5,993 nt of DNA from Ardenticatenia bacterium (GTDB lineage: Bacteria > Chloroflexota > Anaerolineae > Aggregatilineales > Ch27), in contig JALSTC010000845.1 of NCBI GenBank assembly GCA_026983935.1, positions 1 through 5,993 on the forward strand, read 5' to 3'. Numbering within the stretch: position 1 is the first letter of the stretch; every line of letters begins with the position of its first letter. The notes beneath the pieces were generated by a model, which was given only the letters and a program-made list of their open reading frames with translations, ran no database searches and was not told where the DNA came from. Made by a program: the position numbers and the translations under genes. Positions 1 through 5,277 of the stretch are shown in pieces.

Positions 1-66
1 GACGATTTCTACACGCCTGTAATGGCAGCCGATGACTGGTTCCTCACCTATTCAGCATCGCCGTAG
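1..66 (+). CDS. Possible 3' end of a plus-strand gene (partial)
   Basis: Frame 1 is open from the window edge for 21 codons and stops at TAG (64-66). The other two plus frames close within the first 35 bases. The residues end in ADDWFLTYSASP, a mixed and plausible C-terminus, but too short to assign to a family. If real, this gene converges on the L,D-transpeptidase gene, whose stop lies 47 nt away. That spacing is normal for convergent genes. It could equally be chance. No function can be given. Confidence 0.3.
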   Translation, partial: DDFYTPVMAADDWFLTYSASP

Positions 67-97
67 GCGCTAATCAGTGGCGGCGATCACGGCGATG
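56..97. terminator. Weak inverted repeat between convergent ends
   Basis: CATCGCCG (56-63) and CGGCGATG (90-97) are perfect 8-bp complementary arms around a 26-nt loop. A nested option pairs 57-63 with CGGCGAT at 81-87. It sits just past the transpeptidase stop and overlaps the end of the possible partial gene, where a shared terminator would be expected. There is no T-tract on either strand and the loop is long, so a Rho-independent terminator is not well supported. Confidence 0.15.
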
Positions 98-113
98 AGC
101 CTGCAGGCCCACG

Positions 114-1178
114 TCACTCGTTGTACTCGCCGCTGCTGTAGACGTAGACCCAGGCGTCTTCATAGCCGTCTGCCGTCCACTGGTAAAGCCATCTGGCATC
201 GGTGATGGTCAGGTTGACGCAGCCGTGACTGTGGCGGTAGCCAAAACCATCATGCCAGAATGTCCCGTGCAGGGCTTCTTCGGACAGCAGGTTGTAGAAC
301 ATCGTCCAGGGGATGTCCTCGATGATGTAAGAATCCGGTCCGCCGAGTGCGCCGCGCATCGGTGTGCTTTCGAAGCGCAGTGTCGGCTCGATGCGGAACA
401 GCCCTTCATCGGTCGGCCAGTCCGGCAGCCCGGAAGACACCAGCGTGGCAAAAACGGGCCGCGTGTCTTCGTAGGCGATCAAGACCTGCTCATACAGATC
501 GACGCCTATCCAGCGCCCGGAAACACCGGCGGGCGGCGCAATCGGCAGGGCCTGGCCCAGCCGCCGCTGCTCAACCCACTGATCCGGCCCGACCAGATAC
601 CATTCCCAACCGGCGATCTGCTGCCGGGCAAACACACTCACCGGCGTGTAGCGCGTGAGCAAGGGGGCATCGTCCGGCGGCTCCGCGCCGGGGCGGGTGC
701 TGGGCCGGGTATCCAGCAGAATCCAGGCCAGTGGGTAGGTTAATGGCTGATCGAAGGTGACCCCGGTGAACGTCGAAATATGGGCCGGACTGATCACCTC
801 ATCCGGTACCCATTCGCCGTAGTTGATCTGCGTCCAGCCATTCTGGCTGTTCACGATGCTGACAAAATTGAAGCCGGCGGGAATCGTCTTGATCGGGTTG
901 CCGCCCGGCGCATCAAAGACGGTGATCGGTGTCTCACTGATCAGCCGCCGGTAATCAAACGGCCAGAGGATATCTTCACTGGTGCCGATCGGCGTGACGG
1001 GCGGTACTGGCTGGGCAGCTATCTCCGCCGCCAGCACCCGGCGCTCGATCGGACTCAGGTCGCTGTAGCGGCGGTAGCGCTCACCGCTGTCCGCCCAGGC
1101 GCGGTTCTTAAGCCCCAGCGCCACCTGTGCGGCCAGGATGGCCGATGTGATGAGAAATTGACGTCGGCTGTAACGCAT
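114..1178 (-). CDS. Tat-exported L,D-transpeptidase (YkuD domain) with SH3-like repeats
   Basis: Predicted 354-residue exported enzyme. The family cleaves the L,D bond of a peptidoglycan tetrapeptide and forms 3-3 cross-links or attaches proteins, outside the membrane. The N-terminus has a twin-arginine motif (SRRQFL, residues 4-9), a hydrophobic stretch (about 10-23), basic residues after it (KNR) and a probable AWA cleavage site at 29. Two SH3-like/GW-like segments follow at about 84-128 and 172-207. The YkuD catalytic domain covers about 222-347. It carries His304 (HGTFWH) and the hallmark SHGCVN with His318 and catalytic Cys320, the only cysteine in the protein. The start at 1178 is chosen because the Tat motif begins there and its ATG overlaps the stop of the upstream gene (TGATG). 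The longer frame from 1274 would put 32 non-signal residues in front of the Tat motif. Last gene of the thioredoxin operon. Family assignment is firm; the exact substrate is unknown. Confidence 0.93.
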   Translation of the reverse strand: MRYSRRQFLITSAILAAQVALGLKNRAWADSGERYRRYSDLSPIERRVLAAEIAAQPVPPVTPIGTSEDILWPFDYRRLISETPITVFDAPGGNPIKTIPAGFNFVSIVNSQNGWTQINYGEWVPDEVISPAHISTFTGVTFDQPLTYPLAWILLDTRPSTRPGAEPPDDAPLLTRYTPVSVFARQQIAGWEWYLVGPDQWVEQRRLGQALPIAPPAGVSGRWIGVDLYEQVLIAYEDTRPVFATLVSSGLPDWPTDEGLFRIEPTLRFESTPMRGALGGPDSYIIEDIPWTMFYNLLSEEALHGTFWHDGFGYRHSHGCVNLTITDARWLYQWTADGYEDAWVYVYSSGEYNE

Positions 1179-1942
1179 CACGTGTGCTCTTTCTCTAACT
1201 GTACATTTGACGAAGGCGAATCCTGCATGGCCCAGCGTGCCCCGACCAGCGTCAGTAGCAGGAGGGCGGCCCATGCGATGAACTGCTCCTGCCGGAAGCC
1301 GCCTGCTATCACCACGCCCGGCTCACGCCAGATGCCGCTGATCAGCAGAATCAGGGCATAGCCGCCTGTCACCACCAGGAAATCAAACCCGGCGAAAGGG
1401 CGTTCGCCTCCCTGCAGGCTCCACAGCGCCAGCGACAGAGTCGGCACGGCCAGGTAAAGCTGCACCGGGTGGCGGGGGACGTCCCAGAGTGTGACCGCCC
1501 AGGGCAAATCAGTCGGTGTTCCCAATGCTGTGCCGTTGGTGAGGTCGCCCAGCGCCAGCACTGCCAGCAGCACCCCGATTCCCGGCGCAAGGGCATCCAG
1601 CAGCGGGCGGAGCGGCACACGGCGGCGGTGAGCCAGCCAGGCGATGGTGGCAATGGCGGCTGCCAGCCCCGCAGGGCCGTTCATTGTGGCAGGCAGCGGA
1701 GAAATCAGCGCCAGCGGATCATTGAGGTAGGCTTCGATGCTGCCCGCGGCATAGACCAGGCGGGCCACCACAAGGCCGAGGAGCAGCGCGCGGAAGACGG
1801 CGGAATCCACAAAACCGCGCGGGATGTCTGGCTGTCGTCTGGCGGCGCGTGAGGAAAATTCCAGGCCCAGCCAGAAACCGATCAGGGCCAGCAGCAGCGA
1901 GGTCTGCACAACCAGCGGGCCGATCTGCAGTACAGGCAGCAT
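1178..1942 (-). CDS. Lgt-like polytopic membrane protein, active site apparently degenerate
   Basis: 254 residues with about six to seven hydrophobic segments (roughly 10-28, 48-66, 88-104, 117-132, 160-175, 187-204, 219-237). It resembles prolipoprotein diacylglyceryl transferase: an N-terminal IGPLVVQ segment, HPVQLY (158-163), an NG..LG segment (136-141) and WREP (205-208) followed by a final helix, with near-usual Lgt length. Compared from memory with E. coli Lgt, key residues are not conserved. The HGG histidine is replaced around MNGPAG (87-92), the GRLGNF Arg/Asn positions read ALGDL, and the RxxxE before FREP is absent. It is therefore probably not an active lipoprotein transferase. 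It has no cysteine, so it cannot pass electrons to the neighbouring thioredoxin by thiol exchange. A strong Shine-Dalgarno (GGAGG, 1951-1955) lies 8 nt before the ATG, inside the end of the thioredoxin gene, supporting coupled translation. Alternative: an Lgt-fold protein with another lipid-related role. Confidence 0.8.
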   Translation of the reverse strand: MLPVLQIGPLVVQTSLLLALIGFWLGLEFSSRAARRQPDIPRGFVDSAVFRALLLGLVVARLVYAAGSIEAYLNDPLALISPLPATMNGPAGLAAAIATIAWLAHRRRVPLRPLLDALAPGIGVLLAVLALGDLTNGTALGTPTDLPWAVTLWDVPRHPVQLYLAVPTLSLALWSLQGGERPFAGFDFLVVTGGYALILLISGIWREPGVVIAGGFRQEQFIAWAALLLLTLVGARWAMQDSPSSNVQLEKEHT

Positions 1943-1945
1943 GGC

Positions 1946-2524
1946 TTATTCCTCCGCCAGCAGGGCGGTCACGCGGCTTTCGATCAGCGCCTCCGGCATT
2001 GGCCCGCCGTAGATCACATCCCGGATCGTGCCGTCGCGCCCGATGAAGTAGGTCGTCGGATAGGCCGTGAGCAGGTAGCGGCGGCCAATTTCGCCTGTGG
2101 GATCGAGGGCGAGCGGGAAGGTCAGAGCGAATTCCGCCCGGAAGGCCGCCACACGCTCCGCGCTCTCCTGCTGATTCAGGCCGAGCACAAGCAGGCCCTC
2201 ATCGCGGTGCCGCTGCCAGACCCGCTCCAGGGCGGGCATTTCAGCGCGGCAGGGCGGGCACCATGTGGCCCACAGGTTGAGCACGATCACCTGCCCGATC
2301 TGGTCGCTCAGCGCGATCGGTCCACCGTCAACAAGCACGGCGGTGAACGGCGGCGCAGGCGCGCCCACACGCGGCGCTGGAGCAGCAGCGGTGGAACCGC
2401 CAACGTCCACCCGTGAAAGCCAGAGCCATGCGCCGCCCAGCAGCAGCACACCTACAAAGAAGCGCTGCCATGTGCGTGGCTCGCGGAAAAGGTCAGTCAT
2501 AGTCATAGCAGGGGCTGATTTCAT
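1946..2524 (-). CDS. Membrane-anchored TlpA/ResA-type thiol-disulfide oxidoreductase
   Basis: 192 residues. One N-terminal membrane segment (about 21-38) is followed by a short Ala/Pro linker (45-58) and a thioredoxin-fold AhpC/TSA-Redoxin domain (about 52-190). The active site is WCPPC (Trp88, Cys89, Cys92), preceded by the typical NLWATW strand. The cis-proline is in AYPTT (Pro156), followed by YFIGRDGTI, the usual TlpA end. These features place the catalytic domain outside the membrane, reducing disulfides or oxidised cysteines of exported proteins. It is first in an operon with the Lgt-like protein (3 nt away) and the single-cysteine L,D-transpeptidase, which suggests that enzyme as a client. 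No CcdA/DsbD-type reductant is encoded in the window. Start choice is uncertain: ATGs at 2524, 2506 and 2500 are all possible and none has a clear Shine-Dalgarno. Family call is firm; the client is inferred. Confidence 0.93.
   Translation of the reverse strand: MKSAPAMTMTDLFREPRTWQRFFVGVLLLGGAWLWLSRVDVGGSTAAAPAPRVGAPAPPFTAVLVDGGPIALSDQIGQVIVLNLWATWCPPCRAEMPALERVWQRHRDEGLLVLGLNQQESAERVAAFRAEFALTFPLALDPTGEIGRRYLLTAYPTTYFIGRDGTIRDVIYGGPMPEALIESRVTALLAEE
1951..1955 (-). promoter_or_regulatory. Ribosome binding site of the Lgt-like gene
   Basis: GGAGG on the minus strand lies 8 nt before the ATG at 1942, within the last codons of the thioredoxin gene (GAG GAA TAA). It fixes the start and implies that ribosomes finishing the thioredoxin can reinitiate. 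Confidence 0.8.
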
Positions 2525-2525
2525 T

Positions 2526-2543
2526 TTCTATGCATTCTATGCA
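2526..2543. repeat. Tandem duplicate of a 9-bp unit next to the thioredoxin start
   Basis: TTCTATGCA occurs twice head to tail (2526-2534, 2535-2543), directly upstream of the ATG at 2524. Read on the minus strand it gives TGCATAGAA twice, and the junction creates TAGAAT, a -10-like hexamer 10 nt from the start codon. With no Shine-Dalgarno visible, a near-leaderless transcript is possible, though there is no good -35 for it. Confidence 0.5.
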
Positions 2544-2558
2544 GTTATCCCCGGAATA

Positions 2559-2585
2559 AATCGGCGGCGGATAAATCCGCCGATT
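2559..2585. other. GC-rich hairpin in the thioredoxin operon leader; terminator-like on the plus strand
   Basis: AATCGGCGG (2559-2567) and CCGCCGATT (2577-2585) are perfect 9-bp arms with a 9-nt loop. A second register pairs CGGCGGAT (2565-2572) with ATCCGCCG (2575-2582), giving two mutually exclusive stems. On the plus strand it is followed by a T-rich stretch (2588-2599, TTTTGCTTTTT), like a Rho-independent terminator, although no plus-strand gene ends here. On the minus strand it falls between the predicted promoter and the thioredoxin start, so it would be a leader element. Its role is not known. Confidence 0.5.
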
Positions 2586-2636
2586 ACGTTTTGCTTTTTG
2601 AACTGTCGCACTCTATTGACGACGGCGTTTATCCAT

Positions 2637-2665
2637 ATTTTACCCGCATCCAGAGCCGCTGTCGA
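2637..2665 (-). promoter_or_regulatory. Sigma70-type promoter for the thioredoxin operon
   Basis: On the minus strand, TCGACA (2660-2665, 5 of 6 to TTGACA) and TAAAAT (2637-2642, 5 of 6 to TATAAT) are separated by exactly 17 nt. Transcription would start near 2630, leaving a leader of about 105 nt that contains the GC-rich hairpin. This is the best promoter match seen in the divergent region. Predicted from sequence only. Confidence 0.5.
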
Positions 2666-2685
2666 ACAGAAAGATTATTTTTTAA

Positions 2686-2715
2686 TTGATATGACAGCGT
2701 CGCTGCATTTAGATT
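2686..2715 (+). promoter_or_regulatory. Candidate promoter of the ROK regulator gene (distal)
   Basis: TTGATA (2686-2691, 5 of 6 to the -35 consensus) and TAGATT (2710-2715, 4 of 6) are 18 nt apart. Transcription would start near 2722, just before the TAAGT half-site cluster, so a bound repressor could block it. A second, poorer candidate lies further down (TTGATC 2738-2743 with TATAAG 2759-2764), but its 15-nt spacer is short. Confidence 0.3.
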
Positions 2716-2723
2716 TAATTTTA

Positions 2724-2797
2724 ACTTATTTCAGAAATTGATCTAAGTGTGCTATTTTTATAAGTAAGGTTGCGCCATAAATTGCTAAGTGCACTTA
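2724..2797. promoter_or_regulatory. Cluster of TAAGT half-sites, probable operator region
   Basis: The pentamer TAAGT appears five times in 74 bp counting both strands: ACTTA 2724-2728, TAAGT 2744-2748, 2761-2765 and 2786-2790, and ACTTA 2793-2797. The last two form the perfect 12-bp palindrome TAAGTGCACTTA (2786-2797). Roughly 0.2-0.3 copies would be expected by chance in an AT-rich stretch of this size. It ends about 60 nt before the ROK regulator start, so autoregulation by that protein is the simplest reading. Confidence 0.45.
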
Positions 2798-2856
2798 TGC
2801 TGTCCGTTTTGGTCTGAAATCGACGAATTCTCCTCGCCATTTATGTAGGGGCGCCC

Positions 2857-4092
2857 ATGAACAATTGGCCTGCTCAGCATTCCAGCCCGTATGTCAACAG
2901 CCTTGCACTGCCTTTGCAGCAGTATAAAGTTGTCAGGGCGATTCGCATGGCGGGGGATTTATCACGTACCGACCTGGCACGAAAGCTTGGATACTCCAGG
3001 GCACTCATCAGCGGCGTGGTCAAGAACCTGATTGCCAGAGGCATCCTGGTAGAAGGTGAAGAGGCGGCATCAACTGGTGGACGTCGGGCCAAAAATCTGG
3101 TGTTTAATGATTCCTTCGCCTACGTTTTTGGTATTGATATTGGGGCCACCAGTGTAGACCTGGCGCTGGCGAACTTCCGAGGTGAGTTTCTACTGCGTGA
3201 TGCCCGCCCATTGGATGTGCGCGATGGCCCTGAAGCTGTGCTCACCGAGATTGCTGGTATCGCGCAGGCCATGATTGATGAGCTTGGTATCCCAAACGAT
3301 AAAGTGCTTTCGCTTGGTATTGGCGTGCCCGGCCCGGTGGATTTTGCCCGGGGCGTCCTGATCATGCCGCCTATCATGCCCGGATGGGGGGAATATCCTA
3401 TCCGGCAAAAAATGCGCGGCATCTTCCCTGCGGCAACGGTCATGGTAGACAATGATGTCAACGTAATGGCCATGGGAGAGCTTCGCGGCGGGGCAGGCAA
3501 AGGTGTCGAGAACTTCATTTTCGTCAAAGTCGGTACAGGCATCGGTGCAGGGATTGTCGCACGTGGCAGCATCTATCGCGGCAGCGATGGCTGTGCCGGG
3601 GATATCGGCCACATTCAAGCAGATCGTAATGGCCCTGTATGCCACTGCGGCAACGTTGGCTGTCTGGAGGCAATGGCTTCTGGTTCGGCGATCTCCCGTC
3701 TGGCGATGGAAGTGGCACGAGATGGCCGCAGTCCGATCATGGCACGGTATCTTGAACAGGGCGTGGAACGGCTTACCGCCCGGCATGTCGGGATGGCTGC
3801 TCATGAAGGCGATCGCGTGGCCATGGCGATCATAAAAGAGAGCGGCTCCCTCATCGGCAGTGTGCTGGCCGGTGTCGTGAACTTTTTCAATCCCAGCCTG
3901 ATTTTGATCGGTGGGGGTGTGGCGCATATCGGCACGCAGTTCCTGGCCAATATCCGCCGCAGTGTGCTCTCACGATCGCTGCCCCTCTCCACACAAAACC
4001 TGCGAATTGACTATTCATCAATGGGGGATGATGCAGGGGTTACCGGTGCTGTAGCGCTTGCCCTGGAGCATATTTTCATTGCCGCCGAATAA
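2857..4092 (+). CDS. ROK-family transcriptional regulator (sugar-responsive repressor)
   Basis: 411 residues, normal for NagC/Mlc/XylR-type ROK repressors. A winged helix-turn-helix covers about 18-85 (SRTDLARKLGYSRALISGVV is the recognition unit; TGGRRAKNL is the wing). The sugar-kinase-like ROK domain follows. It has the phosphate loop GIDIGATS (92-99), GIGVPGPVD (154-162), the DND segment with the catalytic-position Asp200, and VGTGIGAGI (225-233). It also has the zinc site CHCGNVGC (Cys262, Cys264, Cys269) with His252 in GDIGHI. The usual sugar-contacting Glu of ExGH is Asp249 here. A C-terminal IGGGVA segment (351-356) completes the fold. The protein should bind DNA as a dimer or tetramer and release or bind it on sensing a sugar. 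It is divergent from the thioredoxin operon and upstream of the sugar transporter, so it probably controls the transporter. AGGGG before the ATG supports the start. The effector is unknown. Confidence 0.94.
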   Translation: MNNWPAQHSSPYVNSLALPLQQYKVVRAIRMAGDLSRTDLARKLGYSRALISGVVKNLIARGILVEGEEAASTGGRRAKNLVFNDSFAYVFGIDIGATSVDLALANFRGEFLLRDARPLDVRDGPEAVLTEIAGIAQAMIDELGIPNDKVLSLGIGVPGPVDFARGVLIMPPIMPGWGEYPIRQKMRGIFPAATVMVDNDVNVMAMGELRGGAGKGVENFIFVKVGTGIGAGIVARGSIYRGSDGCAGDIGHIQADRNGPVCHCGNVGCLEAMASGSAISRLAMEVARDGRSPIMARYLEQGVERLTARHVGMAAHEGDRVAMAIIKESGSLIGSVLAGVVNFFNPSLILIGGGVAHIGTQFLANIRRSVLSRSLPLSTQNLRIDYSSMGDDAGVTGAVALALEHIFIAAE

Positions 4093-4115
4093 CATCCTTT
4101 TATCTCCAGAAAGTG

Positions 4116-4123
4116 AAAGGAGG
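4116..4123 (+). promoter_or_regulatory. Orphan Shine-Dalgarno-like sequence, possibly sequestered
   Basis: AAAGGAGG is a near-perfect ribosome binding sequence 24 nt after the ROK stop, yet no ATG, GTG or TTG lies 4-10 nt downstream. A GTG overlaps it (4123) and is too close to be served by it. ATCTCC (4102-4107) can pair with GGAGGT (4119-4124) over 11 nt, with one G-U pair. Confidence 0.35.
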
Positions 4124-4140
4124 TGGATACCGTCCCTCGG

Positions 4141-4182
4141 TGTAAAGCACAGGAATTTCGGCTCCCTGTAAAAGTTCAGGAA
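4141..4182 (+). repeat. Imperfect direct repeat upstream of the binding-protein gene
   Basis: TGTAAA-GCA-CAGGAA (4141-4155) and TGTAAA-AGTT-CAGGAA (4167-4182) share two hexamers at nearly the same spacing, repeated with a 26-27 nt period. The second copy ends 12 nt before the start codon. The same bases allow two exclusive stems: ACAGG (4149-4153) with CCTGT (4165-4169), or CCTGTA (4165-4170) with TTCAGG (4175-4180), the latter with one mismatch. It may be a regulator site or an RNA fold. Confidence 0.4.
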
Positions 4183-4194
4183 GAGAGGAGAAAG

Positions 4195-5274
4195 ATGTCC
4201 AGAATTCGCACCCTACTTGTGGTAGCTTTGCTTGTCGTGAGCACGGCCTTCGCTTTCATACCTGTTGACCGACCGGTGCAGGCCCAGGATGGTGCCTGTA
4301 CGGGGCCATTCACGATCGGGGTATCGAACAGCTTCGTGGGCAGCGAGTGGCGCACGCAGATGATCCAGAACATCGAAGATGTGGTTGCCGAATTCAATTC
4401 GGCTGGCATTGAGGTGAATCTGGTCGTCGAGAGTGCGGACGTAGACGTGGCGGGCCAGCAGCAGCAGATTCAGAACCTGCTGAATGCGGGCGTGGACGCG
4501 ATCATCATCAATCCCGGGGACCAGCAGGCGCTCAACTTCGACCTGGAAGACGCCGTGGCATCAGGCGTGGTCGTGATCGCCGTTGATCAGGAGATCGGCG
4601 CGGAAGGCGTCTACAACGTAGTGATCGACCAGACAGAGTGGGCGCGCATCAGTGCCCGCTGGCTGGCGCGGGAACTGGGCGGCGAAGGTGACGTCGTCCT
4701 CATCGAAGGCTTTGTCGGCCATCCGGCCAACGAAGCGCGGATGGCTGGCGTCGAGGAAGTGTTCGCCGAGTATCCGGGCATCAACGTGGTCGGTCGGGAA
4801 AGCGGCGGCTGGGACCAGGCGACGGGTCAGCAGGTCATGAGCGACTTCCTGGCCAGCCTGCCCAACATTGACGGGGTGTGGACGCAGGACGGCATGGCCT
4901 TTGGCGTGCTGTCCGCGATACGGACGGCCAACCCTGACGAATGGCCGGTGGTGTCCGGTGAAGCGCGTGCCGGATACCTGCAACTGTGGAACGAAGTGCT
5001 GGCCGACCAGCCCGACTTCCGCTCGATCGGCGTGGTGAACCCGCCGGGCGTGGGAGCGGATGGCGTGCGTGTGGCGATGGAAATCCTGTGCGGCGACACG
5101 GTGGATGAGGCACAGTTGAGCGGGCCGTTTGGCAATACGCTCTACGTGCCGATCCCCTATGCGGTGACGGCGGAGGACTTCGCCAGCTACTACGCGCAGT
5201 TCGGCGGCTTCCCGGCCTCCTATACCCTGGACGGCTTCATCACCCAGTCGCAGGCCGCGTCCTTCATGGAGTAA
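4195..5274 (+). CDS. Sugar ABC transporter substrate-binding protein (Peripla_BP_4 type)
   Basis: 359 residues, the extracytoplasmic receptor that captures a sugar and hands it to the permease. A Sec signal peptide spans 1-30: SRIR, a hydrophobic core at about 6-22, and VQA before QDG as the cleavage site. No lipobox cysteine follows the core. The type I binding-protein fold starts with FTIGVSNSFVGSEWR (39-53). It continues through QQQQIQNLLNAGVDAIII (88-105), NPGDQQAL, VVVIAVDQ (125-132), the lobe-2 segment GDVVLIEGFVGHPANEAR (165-182) and DGVWTQDGMAFGVLSAI (226-242). This matches ribose- and rhizopine-type binding proteins. Cys35 and Cys299 are the only cysteines in the mature part and could form a disulfide. 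The start at 4195 is preferred over an upstream in-frame GTG (4123) because GAGGAG (4185-4190) sits just before it and the signal peptide begins there. It lies 102 nt after the ROK gene and 3 nt before the ATPase gene. The sugar is not identifiable by eye. Confidence 0.93.
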   Translation: MSRIRTLLVVALLVVSTAFAFIPVDRPVQAQDGACTGPFTIGVSNSFVGSEWRTQMIQNIEDVVAEFNSAGIEVNLVVESADVDVAGQQQQIQNLLNAGVDAIIINPGDQQALNFDLEDAVASGVVVIAVDQEIGAEGVYNVVIDQTEWARISARWLARELGGEGDVVLIEGFVGHPANEARMAGVEEVFAEYPGINVVGRESGGWDQATGQQVMSDFLASLPNIDGVWTQDGMAFGVLSAIRTANPDEWPVVSGEARAGYLQLWNEVLADQPDFRSIGVVNPPGVGADGVRVAMEILCGDTVDEAQLSGPFGNTLYVPIPYAVTAEDFASYYAQFGGFPASYTLDGFITQSQAASFME

Positions 5275-5277
5275 ACC

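Larger units (their letters stand above)
2525..2856. other. AT-rich divergent intergenic region
   Basis: This 332-bp stretch separates divergent operons and is visibly richer in A and T than the genes on either side. No convincing small gene was found. It holds the tandem 9-mer, the GC-rich hairpin, the minus-strand promoter, plus-strand promoter candidates and the TAAGT cluster. A further 7-bp inverted repeat, CGCTGTC (2657-2663) with GACAGCG (2693-2699), flanks a T-rich loop next to the -35 of the minus promoter. AGGGG (2847-2851) lies 5 nt before the ROK start and serves as its ribosome binding site. Confidence 0.7.

Noticed and set aside
225..743. Plus-strand open frames opposite the L,D-transpeptidase (also 780-1361)
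   Set aside because: Both are opposite a well-supported enzyme, have Arg/Pro/Gln-rich translations and no recognisable domain or ribosome site.
1178..1274. Longer start at 1274 for the L,D-transpeptidase
   Set aside because: It would add 32 residues in front of a perfect Tat signal and overlap the upstream gene by about 97 nt. The overlapping ATG at 1178 fits both signal and operon structure.
1178..1942. The Lgt-like protein as a MauE/CcdA-type electron donor for the thioredoxin
   Set aside because: Its sequence contains no cysteine, which such a role requires.
2265..2741. Plus-strand open frame crossing the thioredoxin gene into the intergenic region
   Set aside because: The first part is antisense to the thioredoxin gene and the rest runs through promoter-like AT-rich DNA. 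There is no ribosome site or conserved feature.
2525..2856. A riboswitch or small RNA gene in the divergent region
   Set aside because: Hairpins are present, but no known aptamer core or convincing promoter-to-terminator unit could be recognised by eye.
3190..3927. A 245-codon minus-strand open frame opposite the ROK gene
   Set aside because: It is antisense to conserved ROK motifs, and its composition (many His, Cys, Arg) and lack of a ribosome site mark it as a shadow.
4123..4194. GTG start at 4123 for the sugar-binding protein
   Set aside because: It overlaps the Shine-Dalgarno-like GGAGG and would put 24 charged residues before a normal signal peptide. ATG 4195 has its own GAGGAG.
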